A DNA stretch of 43,929 nt from Martelella mediterranea (lineage in GTDB: Bacteria > Pseudomonadota > Alphaproteobacteria > Rhizobiales > Rhizobiaceae), in the NCBI RefSeq assembly GCF_021021415.1, contig NZ_JAINWJ010000025.1, positions 1 through 43,929 of the forward strand. Direction: 5' to 3'. Under the pieces are notes generated by a model. It ran no database searches. It saw nothing but the letters and a program-made list of their open reading frames with translations, and had not been told where the DNA came from. A program made the translations under genes and the position numbers. This document shows, piece after piece, positions 1 through 7,250 of the stretch; positions within the stretch are counted from its first letter, which is position 1; each line of letters begins with the position of its first letter.

Positions 1-407
1 GCGGTCATTGCGACAGCCCCGGCCGGCGGATGGACGGCGCGGGCGAGGCTCATGAGCGCAATCGCAATGCCCACCGCCAAGGCGACGCGGAGCGACGGCT
101 CCGAAACGGTGAGACACACGGCAACGCCGACAATTGCGGCAAGCGTATTGCCGACGATTGCGGACCATGGCTGGGCCAACGGGCTGTTGGGCACTGCAAA
201 GATCAGAACCGAAGTCGCGCCGAAGGGCGCCACGAGATAGAGCCCGAGCCTGAGATCCACCGTCGGCGCCAGAACGAACAGTCCCACGATGACAAGACCG
301 AGCGTGGCGCCGAGCCCCGCCCGGATGGATTCCCGAAGGGAAATGGGCGCCATCGCGGGCCCGATGGCCCGGATCAGACGCCCTGTGATTGTCATTGATT
401 TCGTCAT
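1..407 (-). CDS. HPP family membrane protein, N-terminal part (cut by window edge)
   Basis: Reading leftward from the ATG at 407 gives an open frame of about 135 residues that runs off the window. The sequence shows hydrophobic stretches (around GLGATLGLVIVGLFVL, then NTLAAIVGVAVCL, then VALAVGIAIALMSLA). It ends at the family hallmark HPPAGA, followed by VAM, right at the edge. HPP proteins are small integral membrane proteins, usually with four helices; plant members have been linked to nitrite transport in plastids, and bacterial roles are mostly unproven. The remaining part, possibly with CBS domains, lies outside the window. A second in-frame ATG at 395 is an alternative start, and neither has a strong ribosome site. 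It is transcribed in the same direction as the SorC/kinase/transketolase operon but 325 bp away, so it is probably a separate unit. Family call fairly sure; function unknown. Confidence 0.8.
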   Translation of the reverse strand, partial: MTKSMTITGRLIRAIGPAMAPISLRESIRAGLGATLGLVIVGLFVLAPTVDLRLGLYLVAPFGATSVLIFAVPNSPLAQPWSAIVGNTLAAIVGVAVCLTVSEPSLRVALAVGIAIALMSLARAVHPPAGAVAMT

Positions 408-731
408 CGCAACCGAGCTTCATTCTACCGCGATCTGGACCAGATCGGTCTGGTCGTGCGATCGTTCTCCTCGTTATGTCGATGCAAACGGGTGTGCAAC
501 AGACCATGCCGAGCAAGTATCCCAACCACTGCACCTTCGGCTATGGTTCTGGCGCAAATTCCTTGTAATGACCGACATTTCAAATGAGGCCTGAACTTTT
601 ACGCTCAAAACGGGACCCGGGTCGATCGGCTGGAGATTTGAGTCAGCGGCTGAAGCGCAAAATCGAACGAAACAAGTTGAAAGCCGCGCCCTCGGTTCAT
701 CTACACCCATATCAGCGGCAGAAACGGCCGC
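408..731. other. Intergenic stretch with overlapping inverted repeats and a weak hairpin
   Basis: No convincing gene is seen here. Just upstream of the HPP gene two inverted repeats overlap. GATCTGG/CCAGATC (432-438 and 440-446, one-base centre) and CCAGA/TCTGG (440-444 and 449-453) share an arm. This is a plausible operator or promoter element for the HPP gene. At the other end, abutting the SorC stop codon, AGCGGC (714-719) pairs with GCCGCT (727-732) around a 7-nt loop. It could help end transcription of the SorC gene, but no T-run follows, so that is a weak suggestion. Confidence 0.4.
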
Positions 732-1691
732 TCAAGCTTGCGCTTCGAGCAGGCGTTCGGCGGTGAACCTGTCGGTAATCAGAAGGTCGATGACGCCGGT
801 GCGGAGCGCGCCGCGAATGGCTTCTGTCTTGGAGCGGCCGCCGGCGAGCGCGATGACGCGGTCGACCTTGGACAGTTCCTCGAGCGTCATGCCGATCACG
901 CGATCGTGCAGCGGCGTCTTGACGAAACCGCCTTCGGCATTGAAGAAGCGCAGGCTGATATCGCCGACGCCGCCGGCTTCGGCGACTTCGGCAAGCTCGC
1001 GCGAGGAGAATACGTTGCCGCTGCGCGCCAGCATGCCGGACGGCTCCATGGCGCCGATGCCGACGATCGCCAGCGTGATCCTGGAGAACAGCTCCATGGT
1101 CTGGCGCACATAGGTATCGCCGAGCAGCACCAGCTTGGCCTCCCGCGATTGCGCCACGCCCGGCGCGCTCAGAAGATGCGCCTCGGCGCCCGTCAGCCGC
1201 GCCAGCCGGGTCGTGAGCTGGTTGGCATGGATCTGGACCGTCGGATCGCCCATGCCGCCGAGCGTCTGCACCACGTAGCGGGCCTTGCCGGATTTCATCG
1301 GGTGAATATTGTCCACCATTCGCAGAATGGTTTCCGACCAGCTCGAAACCCCGATGATTTCGCCGGCCTGCAGCGTCGCTTCAAGAAAATGCGCCGCCGC
1401 TTCGCCGATCCGCGCCATGATCGCGCCATCGCGATCCTCCGAACACTCGACCACGATCGCCTCGGACAGGCCGAACCGGTTCCTGAGGCCGGATTCGAGT
1501 TCGGCATAGGTTCCGGAGGGGGCGACCACCGTGGTGCGGACGATCTCTTCTTCCTGCGCGCGCTTCAGCATGCGCGACACCGTCGCCTGCGAAATCCTGA
1601 GATGCTTGGCGATTTCCGACTGACGCTGTCCCTCGATATGATACATCTGCGCCACGCGGGCGATCATCCGTAATTCGTTGAGGCGGGACAT
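732..1691 (-). CDS. SorC/DeoR-type sugar-binding transcriptional regulator
   Basis: 319 residues, the normal length for SorC-family regulators. The N-terminus carries a helix-turn-helix (about residues 20-50, with QSEIAKHLRISQATVSRMLK). The rest is the SorC sugar-binding domain, a NagB-like fold that binds a phosphorylated sugar and forms tetramers; GGMGD, GIGAM and the IALAGGRSKTEAIRGAL stretch are typical. EryD of erythritol catabolism is a known relative. It is the last gene of the leftward kinase/transketolase set, 42 bp after the kinase stop. Palindrome GAATATTTATTC at 1721-1732 sits in that gap and recurs near both divergent promoters at 5 kb, so the protein probably controls the whole locus and itself. 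The likely inducer is the phosphorylated ketose made by the adjacent kinase. Family call strong; ligand inferred. Confidence 0.92.
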   Translation of the reverse strand: MSRLNELRMIARVAQMYHIEGQRQSEIAKHLRISQATVSRMLKRAQEEEIVRTTVVAPSGTYAELESGLRNRFGLSEAIVVECSEDRDGAIMARIGEAAAHFLEATLQAGEIIGVSSWSETILRMVDNIHPMKSGKARYVVQTLGGMGDPTVQIHANQLTTRLARLTGAEAHLLSAPGVAQSREAKLVLLGDTYVRQTMELFSRITLAIVGIGAMEPSGMLARSGNVFSSRELAEVAEAGGVGDISLRFFNAEGGFVKTPLHDRVIGMTLEELSKVDRVIALAGGRSKTEAIRGALRTGVIDLLITDRFTAERLLEAQA

Positions 1692-1720
1692 GGTCTCTGC
1701 TAGCTCGTCGTGGCTTGTGT

Positions 1721-1732
1721 GAATATTTATTC
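1721..1732. promoter_or_regulatory. Candidate SorC operator, copy 1 (upstream of regulator gene)
   Basis: GAATATTTATTC is an inverted repeat (GAATA, two bases, TATTC) between the kinase stop codon (1734-1736) and the regulator ATG at 1691. It matches the GAATAnnTAT(T/G)C pattern also seen at 4988-4999 and 5181-5192. Placement suggests autoregulation through an internal promoter. Binding is inferred, not shown. Confidence 0.55.
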
Positions 1733-1733
1733 T

Positions 1734-3197
1734 CTACACGGCGAATGTGGTCCGGGCAATCGCTTTTGTCCATTCTCCAATAGAACGATCGCGCCTGTCG
1801 GCCGGCACGGCAGGCGCAATTTCAGGCTCGGGTCGGGCAAGCGCCGAAAGCGCCTCCAGATCGGGCCAAAAACCGACAGCAAGCCCGGCCAGATGGGCCG
1901 CGCCGATCGCCGACGCCTCGGCATTGCGGCACGGCGTGACCGGGCGATCGAGATAATCCGCGACGAGTTGCATCAGGAAGCGGTTGCGGCTCGGCCCGCC
2001 ATCGACGGAGATCCGCCCGACATGACCGGCCGCTCCCGCCATGATCGCGTAGACGTCGTGCACCTGGAAGGCAAGGCTTTCGGCCGCGGCTCGGGCGATA
2101 TGCGCCGGCTTGGTGGAAAATGACAGGCCGCAGACGAGACCGCGCGCATCGGCATCCCAGTGCGGCGAGCCGAGCCCGACATGGGCGGGCACCAGCGCGA
2201 CGCCGCCGGTATCCTCGACGGTTTCGGCAAGCACAAGCAACGCCTCGACGCTTTCGAGACCGAGCAACTCCGCCGTCCATGGAAAGATCGAGGCGCTGAC
2301 CAGAATATTGCCCTCGAAGGCGAAGGTCGGGCGACCGGCGATAGACCAGGCGATGGTGGTGGTGATCCCGTCCGGCGGCACGATGTAGTCGGCAAGCGTC
2401 GTCATCACCGATGAGCCAGTCCCGAATGTCATCTTGCCGTCGCCGGTGGCAAAGGCGGCATGGCTGAACAGCGCCGCATGGCTGTCGCCGATGGCCGACG
2501 CTATTGGAAGGCCGTCTGGAAGGACGCCGGCGTCTTTTGTGGCGGCAAAGATATGGGCGCTGTCGAACACGGAAGGCAGCATGACGGGATCGACGCCGAA
2601 GAGCCTGCAGAGATCATCGTCCCAGCAACCTTCGGCGAGGTTGAAAAGCTGGGTGCGTGCGGCATTCGATCGGTCGGTGGCATGGACACTGCCGCCGGAG
2701 AGCCTCCAGATCAGCCAGCTATCGACGGTGCCGATGCAGATGTCGCTTGCCGCGCGTCCGTGATTGTCGAGCAGCCAGGCGACCTTGGTTGCGGGAAACA
2801 TCGGATCGAGCGGCAGGCCGGTGCGGGCGATGACATCGGCTTCGTAGCCGGCCTCGCGCAACGCCCTGCACGCGTCGGCCGTGCGGCGGCACTGCCAGCT
2901 GATGACCGGACCAAGAGGGCGGCCGGTATTGCGGTCCCAGATCAGGATCGATTCCCGCTGATTGGAAATGCCGAGCGCGACGATTTCGGTCTCCGGCGCC
3001 TTCTTGAGGCATTCGGCAATCGCGATGGCGGTTGCCTGCCAGATAGCCTCGGCATCCTGCTCGACCCAGCCGGATTTCGGATGGCTGATGGGCACGGTGG
3101 CCGAGGCGCTGGCGATGATGTCGCCGGCATGGGAGACCAGCACCGCCTTAGAATTGGTGGTGCCCTCGTCAATCGCCAGGATCGCCTTGCCCGTCAT
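1734..3197 (-). CDS. FGGY-family carbohydrate kinase
   Basis: 487 residues, typical for FGGY sugar and polyol kinases. The N-terminal domain opens with the phosphate-binding loop IDEGTTNSKAV (about residues 8-18), close to glycerol-kinase-like DxGTT motifs. The C-terminal domain has GKMTFGTGSSVM (about residue 245) and VDGGPSRNRFLMQLVADYL, the C-terminal FGGY signature region. It should transfer phosphate from ATP to a ketose or polyol in the cytoplasm. The start at 3197 follows the upstream transketolase stop by one base, indicating tight co-transcription. Next to a split transketolase and two dehydrogenases, the natural substrate is probably the ketose made by one of the dehydrogenases (a pentulose, tetrulose or branched ketose such as apulose). 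Glycerol kinase is possible from sequence style alone, but the context argues against it. Confidence 0.88.
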   Translation of the reverse strand: MTGKAILAIDEGTTNSKAVLVSHAGDIIASASATVPISHPKSGWVEQDAEAIWQATAIAIAECLKKAPETEIVALGISNQRESILIWDRNTGRPLGPVISWQCRRTADACRALREAGYEADVIARTGLPLDPMFPATKVAWLLDNHGRAASDICIGTVDSWLIWRLSGGSVHATDRSNAARTQLFNLAEGCWDDDLCRLFGVDPVMLPSVFDSAHIFAATKDAGVLPDGLPIASAIGDSHAALFSHAAFATGDGKMTFGTGSSVMTTLADYIVPPDGITTTIAWSIAGRPTFAFEGNILVSASIFPWTAELLGLESVEALLVLAETVEDTGGVALVPAHVGLGSPHWDADARGLVCGLSFSTKPAHIARAAAESLAFQVHDVYAIMAGAAGHVGRISVDGGPSRNRFLMQLVADYLDRPVTPCRNAEASAIGAAHLAGLAVGFWPDLEALSALARPEPEIAPAVPADRRDRSIGEWTKAIARTTFAV

Positions 3198-3198
3198 G

Positions 3199-4158
3199 TC
3201 ATCCCTTCCGCGCGATCAGCGCTTCGGCGCTTTCGGCGATCGCTTCAGGCGCCATGCCGAAATCGTCCAGCAGCGTGTTGGCCGAACCGGTATGGGCGAA
3301 AACGCCCGGCACGCCAAGCCGTTTCATCGGCACGGGCGCGGCGTCTACCACGACTTCGGCGACGGCGCTGCCCAGCCCGCCGAAGATCGTGTGCTCCTCG
3401 CAGGTCAGGATCGCGCCGGTCTCACGGGCCGCGGCGATGATCGCATCCTCGTCGATCGGCCTGACACTTGCCATGTTGAGCACGCGGGCGGCAATGCCGC
3501 GCTGTTCAAGAATGGCGGCGGCCAGCACCGCCCGGTGGGTCAGAACCCCATTGGCGATAATGGTGAGGGCGTCGCCGTCACGCAGCATGTCGGCCTTGCC
3601 GAGTCTGAACTGATGGCCTTCCGGAAGCAGGTCCGGCACGCCGACGCGGCTGAGCCGCAGGAAGCAGCCGCCCTGGTGTTCAGCAGCCCAGCGAATGGCG
3701 GCGGCAGTCTCGATGCGGTCGGCGGGCGCAATCACCGGCACGTTGGGCAATGCGCGGATCCAGGCGAAATCCTCGATCGAATGGTGGGTCGGGCCGAGTT
3801 CGCCATAGGCCATGCCGGAGGAGATGCCGACAAGCTTCACATTGGTTTCGGAATAGGCGACATCGGCCTTGATCTGCTCCAGCGCGCGCCCGGTCAGGAA
3901 CGGGGCTGCGGCGCAGACGAACGGGATCTTGCCGCCATTGGCGAGACCCGCGCCGACGCCGACCATGTTCTGCTCGGCAATGCCGACATTGATCAGCCGC
4001 TCGGGAAATTTCTCGCCGAAGCCGCCGAGCTTGGAGGAGCCGACGGAATCATTGCAGACGGCGACGATGTTGCTGTCCTGTGCCGCCAGTTGCTCCAGCG
4101 TCTCGGTGAAGGCGTTGCGGCAGTCGTGCAGTTTCGCGGTTTCGAACGGCATGTTCAT
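3199..4158 (-). CDS. Transketolase-like, C-terminal subunit
   Basis: 319 residues, covering only the pyrimidine-binding and C-terminal domains of transketolase. The conserved glutamate that activates the thiamine ring is in LINVGIAEQNMVG (Glu62). It is followed by GPTHHSIEDFAWIRALPNV and a C-terminal domain with TCEEHTIFGGLGSAVAEV. The partner subunit supplies the diphosphate-binding half, and the two genes overlap by 4 bp (ATGA), so the enzyme should assemble from both. Such split enzymes occur in general carbon metabolism and in dedicated routes such as apulose-4-phosphate breakdown. Here the operon suggests action on the phosphorylated ketose made by the kinase, moving a two-carbon unit to an aldose phosphate. 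The exact substrate cannot be read from the sequence. Confidence 0.9.
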   Translation of the reverse strand: MNMPFETAKLHDCRNAFTETLEQLAAQDSNIVAVCNDSVGSSKLGGFGEKFPERLINVGIAEQNMVGVGAGLANGGKIPFVCAAAPFLTGRALEQIKADVAYSETNVKLVGISSGMAYGELGPTHHSIEDFAWIRALPNVPVIAPADRIETAAAIRWAAEHQGGCFLRLSRVGVPDLLPEGHQFRLGKADMLRDGDALTIIANGVLTHRAVLAAAILEQRGIAARVLNMASVRPIDEDAIIAAARETGAILTCEEHTIFGGLGSAVAEVVVDAAPVPMKRLGVPGVFAHTGSANTLLDDFGMAPEAIAESAEALIARKG

Positions 4159-4976
4159 CGGATGGCCTCCTCGAGTTCGGCCATGGCCTGGCGGTATTGT
4201 TCTTCATTCGGCACCTTGTGGTGCCAGGCGACATTGTCCGACATGAAGGAGATGCCGTGGCCCTTGTTGGTGTGGGCGACGATGCATTTCGGTCTGCCGG
4301 GGGTGATGGCATCGGCAGAAAGCGCGCGGCAGATCGCCTCCATGTCATGGCCGTCGATTTCTTCAACAGCCCAGCCGAAGGCTTCGAGCTTCGGCGCAAA
4401 CGGCGCGATATTATTGGTGTCGGCCAGCCGCGCGCCCTGCTGCAGGCGGTTGTGGTCGATGATCAGCGTCAGGTTGTCGAGGCCGAAATGGGCACCGGCC
4501 ATGATCGCCTCCCAGTTGGATCCCTCCTGCATTTCGCCGTCGCCGGTGATGACGAAGGTGCGCCAGCCGGCCCTGTCGAGCTTTGCCGCCTTCGCCATGC
4601 CGACGGCGACCGGAAGACCATGGCCGAGCGGCCCGGTATTGGTTTCGACGCCCGGAACCTTGACCCGGTTGGGATGCCCGTTGAGCCGCGAGCGGTGCTT
4701 GAGGAAGGTCGAAATCTCGTCCTTCGCGATGAAGCCCTTTTCAGAGAGCACAATGTAGAGCGCGAGCGCCGTATGGCCCTTCGAAAGAACCAGCCGGTCG
4801 CGCGCGGGATCGAGCGGGGCCGCGGGATCAACCTTCATTGTGTGAAAGTAGAGCGCGGTCAGGAGATCGGTGACGGACATTTCGCCGCCGACATGGCCGG
4901 CACCGGCTTCGTAGACAGCCGTAACATCGCGGCGTCGGATGCGATTGGCGATAACGCGCAGTTCCTGGGGGTCCAT
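4155..4976 (-). CDS. Transketolase-like, N-terminal (thiamine diphosphate-binding) subunit
   Basis: 273 residues, the usual size of the stand-alone N-terminal half of transketolase. It shows SKGH (65-68), GPLGHG (115-120) and the metal/diphosphate motif from GDGEMQEGSNWEA (GDG 145-147) to DHN (Asn176). The motif GHVGGEMS near residue 28 replaces the usual SGHPG. It is the first gene of the leftward operon. The start at 4976 has AGGTG four bases upstream, and a sigma70-type promoter lies at 5007-5035. With the downstream subunit it should form the active cytoplasmic enzyme. The family is clear; which sugar phosphate it uses is inferred only from neighbours. Confidence 0.9.
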   Translation of the reverse strand: MDPQELRVIANRIRRRDVTAVYEAGAGHVGGEMSVTDLLTALYFHTMKVDPAAPLDPARDRLVLSKGHTALALYIVLSEKGFIAKDEISTFLKHRSRLNGHPNRVKVPGVETNTGPLGHGLPVAVGMAKAAKLDRAGWRTFVITGDGEMQEGSNWEAIMAGAHFGLDNLTLIIDHNRLQQGARLADTNNIAPFAPKLEAFGWAVEEIDGHDMEAICRALSADAITPGRPKCIVAHTNKGHGISFMSDNVAWHHKVPNEEQYRQAMAELEEAIR

Positions 4977-4987
4977 ATGTCACCTAT

Positions 4988-4999
4988 GCATAATTATTC
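4988..4999. promoter_or_regulatory. Candidate SorC operator, copy 2 (leftward promoter)
   Basis: Read leftward this is GAATAATTATGC, matching GAATAnnTAT(T/G)C. It starts about 8 bases downstream of the leftward -10 box (5007-5012), so it would cover the transcription start of the transketolase operon, a classic repressor position. Copies 1 and 3 support it. Confidence 0.6.
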
Positions 5000-5006
5000 T
5001 TATACC

Positions 5007-5035
5007 ATTAAACATGCGCAATCGATCTTTGTCAA
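5007..5035 (-). promoter_or_regulatory. Sigma70-type promoter for transketolase/kinase operon
   Basis: On the minus strand a perfect -35 TTGACA (5035-5030) is followed after 17 bases by -10 TTTAAT (5012-5007, five of six consensus bases). Transcription would start near 5000, about 25 bases before the first gene at 4976, inside the candidate operator. Confidence 0.7.
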
Positions 5036-5136
5036 GGCGGACTGGGCGCCGCAAAGCCAAGATAGTCATTCCATTCTCACGAAGAAAATAGAGAGAAGAA
5101 AGCTTTCGCGAAGGAAATTTGTAATTCAGCCACGGC

Positions 5137-5165
5137 TTGACACGCCTAAATGCATCCGTTATGGA
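5137..5165 (+). promoter_or_regulatory. Sigma70-type promoter for ABC importer/dehydrogenase operon
   Basis: A perfect -35 TTGACA (5137-5142) is followed by a 17-base spacer and a weak -10 TATGGA (5160-5165). A start near 5172 would give a short leader that holds the candidate operator (5181-5192) and a strong ribosome site (GGAGGAGG, 5197-5204). It lies back-to-back with the leftward promoter, about 100 bp apart. Confidence 0.55.
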
Positions 5166-5180
5166 TTTTCCATCAAGTGT

Positions 5181-5192
5181 GAATACATATGC
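5181..5192. promoter_or_regulatory. Candidate SorC operator, copy 3 (rightward promoter)
   Basis: GAATACATATGC matches GAATAnnTAT(T/G)C and differs from copy 2 only in the two spacer bases. It lies in the leader between the rightward promoter and the ribosome site, so bound repressor would block early elongation or initiation. Confidence 0.6.
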
Positions 5193-5209
5193 GCATGGAG
5201 GAGGAAAAC

Positions 5210-6190
5210 ATGGCGATGACACAGGAGTCTCCTGCGCAGAAGCCGCGCCTTTCGGAGGTGGTATCGCTGTCGGGCGCGACCGGGCCGCTGATCGGTCTGG
5301 TGCTGCTGTGCATCTTCCTGACCTTCGCGACCGACTCGTTTCTGTCCTTCCGCAATTTCCTGAACATTCTCGACCAGATCACCGTGCTCGGCATCATGGC
5401 CGTCGGCATGACCTTCGTCATTTTGATCGGCGGCATCGATCTCTCCGTCGGCTCCGTGCTGGCGCTGGCGATGATGGTGCTCGGCTATCTCAATGTCGAA
5501 GCCGGCATGCCGATGATCGTCGCCATCGCGGGCGCGCTCGCCGCCGCCGCGGTCTGCGGCATCGTGTCGGGGCTGATGATCACCGAATTCAAGGTGCCCG
5601 CCTTCATTGCCACGCTGGCGATGATGTCGGTCGCGCGCGGGCTTGCCAACATGATCACAAACGGCTCGCAGATCATCGGTTTCGCGCCCTGGTTCAACAT
5701 GAGCGCGATCATCCGCTATGGCGGGTTCCTGACCATGACGGTCGCCGTCATGCTGGCGGTGTTCGTCGTCGCGATCCTGTTCCTGCGCTATCGCCAGGGC
5801 GGCCGCGTGCTCTACGCGATCGGGGGCAATGCTGAAGTCGCGCGCCTTGCCGGCATCAATGTCCGCAGAACCACGATCCTGGTCTATACGAGCTGCGCGG
5901 CTCTGGCGGGCCTTGCCGGCGTACTTCTGGCCGCAAGGCTCGATTCCGTGCAGCCAAGCTCCGGCGTTTCCTACGAGCTCGATGCGATCGCGGCCGTGGT
6001 CATCGGCGGCACCAGCCTTTCGGGCGGATCGGGCGGCGTCGTCGGCACGATCATCGGGGTGCTGATCATCGGCGTGTTGCGCAACGGCCTCAACCTTCTG
6101 TCGGTCTCGCCGTTTCTGCAGGCCGTCATCATCGGCGCGGTCATCGTGCTCGCGGTCGCTGCCGAAACCTTCAAGCACAGGAGCAGGTAG
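5210..6190 (+). CDS. Ribose-type ABC transporter permease
   Basis: 326 residues from the chosen ATG. A start at 5189 is possible, but the strong ribosome site GGAGGAGG (5197-5204) lies five bases before the ATG at 5210 and would be inside the gene otherwise. The protein is highly hydrophobic, with about eight to ten membrane segments. It matches the BPD_transp_2 (RbsC/XylH) family: VLGIMAVGMTFVILIGGIDLSVGS near residue 60 is the family hallmark, and YAIGGNAEVARLAGINV is the cytoplasmic coupling loop. It forms the channel for a monosaccharide or polyol. It is the first gene of the rightward operon, which is unusual because the binding protein more often comes first. Confidence 0.92.
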   Translation: MAMTQESPAQKPRLSEVVSLSGATGPLIGLVLLCIFLTFATDSFLSFRNFLNILDQITVLGIMAVGMTFVILIGGIDLSVGSVLALAMMVLGYLNVEAGMPMIVAIAGALAAAAVCGIVSGLMITEFKVPAFIATLAMMSVARGLANMITNGSQIIGFAPWFNMSAIIRYGGFLTMTVAVMLAVFVVAILFLRYRQGGRVLYAIGGNAEVARLAGINVRRTTILVYTSCAALAGLAGVLLAARLDSVQPSSGVSYELDAIAAVVIGGTSLSGGSGGVVGTIIGVLIIGVLRNGLNLLSVSPFLQAVIIGAVIVLAVAAETFKHRSR

Positions 6191-6195
6191 ATTTC

Positions 6196-6256
6196 GGCCG
6201 GCTCAGGCCGGCCAGACAATGGGCCCGGAACCGGGCTTCAACAGGGTTGAAAACCC
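6196..6256 (+). other. Three consecutive stem-loops between permease and binding-protein genes
   Basis: In the 87-bp gap, three hairpins follow one another. GGCCGGC (6196-6202) pairs with GCCGGCC (6207-6213). GCCCG (6223-6227) pairs with CGGGC (6232-6236) around GAAC. GGGTT (6244-6248) pairs with AACCC (6252-6256). Such arrays often protect mRNA ends or reduce read-through. Here they may help the binding protein be made in excess over the permease. They end just before its ribosome site (AGGAGGAG). Confidence 0.5.
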
Positions 6257-6277
6257 AAACACCAGGAGGAGAATATC

Positions 6278-7213
6278 GTGAAAACCTACAAGAAAATCAT
6301 CGCGGCTGCGCTCGCATCCGCAGCACTGGCCGGACCGGCGCTCGCCGAAGACGTCAACAAGATCGGCCTGGCCGTGCCGAACCTGCAGGCCGACTTCTTC
6401 AACCAGATCAAGCTTGGCGTTGAAAACTACGGCAAGGAAAAAGGTATCGAGGTCATCGTGGTCGATGCCAAGAACGATACCGCGACCCAGGTCAGCCAGG
6501 TTCAGGACCTGATGACCCAGGGCATCGACGCCTTCATCTACATCCCCGCGGGCGCGGCAGCGGCCGCCGTCCCGACCCGCCTCGCCCGCGCTGAAGGCAT
6601 TCCGGTGATCAATGTCGACCGCACGCCCGAAGGCGCGCCGGGCGATACCTTCATTGCCGGCGAGAGCGTCGAATCCGCCTATCAGGTCTGCAAGCACATC
6701 ATCGATCTCGCCGGCGGCGAGGGCAAGATGGCGATGATCCACGGCCAGAAGGGCACGACGCCGGAAGTCGACCGCACCAAGGGCTGCATGCGCGCGATCG
6801 AGGAAAATCCGAACGTTGAGCTGGTCACCGAACAGTGGAGCCAGATGTGGTCGCCCGACGAAGGCTTCTCCATCGCCCAGAACATGCTGCAGGCGCATCC
6901 GGACCTGAAGCTGATCTTCGGTCAGGCTGACGGTCTCGCCATGGGCGCCGCCAAGGCTGTGGACGTTGCAGGCCTCTCCGACCAGGTCATCATCGGCGGC
7001 TATGACGGCGACGTCGCGGCGCTCGAATACCTTGCCAAGTGCGAAGGTCCGTTCGTGGCGACCGCTACCCAGAGCACCCAGATGATGGGCCGTCTTGCCG
7101 TCGATTCCGCGATTAAGGTTGCCGCCGGCGAGAGCGTGCCGGAGCGCCAGACACCGAATGCGGTTCTGACCACCTGCGAGAATGCGCCGCAGTTCGTCGA
7201 GAACCATCCGTAA
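6278..7213 (+). CDS. Periplasmic sugar-binding protein (ribose type)
   Basis: 311 residues starting with GTG at 6278, chosen because AGGAGGAG lies close upstream and the signal peptide begins there. The signal peptide is clear: KTYKK, a hydrophobic core rich in Ala, and a cleavage site after GPALA (about residue 24). The mature part is a Peripla_BP_4 (RbsB-like) protein with KIGLAVPNLQADFFNQIKLG at the start, VVDAKNDTATQVSQVQDL, and INVDRTP, IFGQADGLAMGA and GGYDGD further on. It should capture the sugar or polyol in the periplasm and deliver it to the membrane complex. Residues Phe/Asn in DFFNQ and Asp/Arg in NVDRT match typical sugar contacts. The ligand cannot be named from sequence. Confidence 0.93.
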   Translation: MKTYKKIIAAALASAALAGPALAEDVNKIGLAVPNLQADFFNQIKLGVENYGKEKGIEVIVVDAKNDTATQVSQVQDLMTQGIDAFIYIPAGAAAAAVPTRLARAEGIPVINVDRTPEGAPGDTFIAGESVESAYQVCKHIIDLAGGEGKMAMIHGQKGTTPEVDRTKGCMRAIEENPNVELVTEQWSQMWSPDEGFSIAQNMLQAHPDLKLIFGQADGLAMGAAKAVDVAGLSDQVIIGGYDGDVAALEYLAKCEGPFVATATQSTQMMGRLAVDSAIKVAAGESVPERQTPNAVLTTCENAPQFVENHP

Positions 7214-7250
7214 TCCTGCGGACGACGCGACATAGATAAAGGGCGGCGCC

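Noticed and set aside
738-1673. Plus-strand open frame over the SorC gene
   Set aside because: Opposite-strand shadow; the SorC protein is clear on the minus strand.
5105-5112. Palindrome TTCGCGAA between the divergent promoters
   Set aside because: Only 8 bp, single copy among the control regions looked at, and unrelated to the GAATAnnTATTC elements; likely chance.
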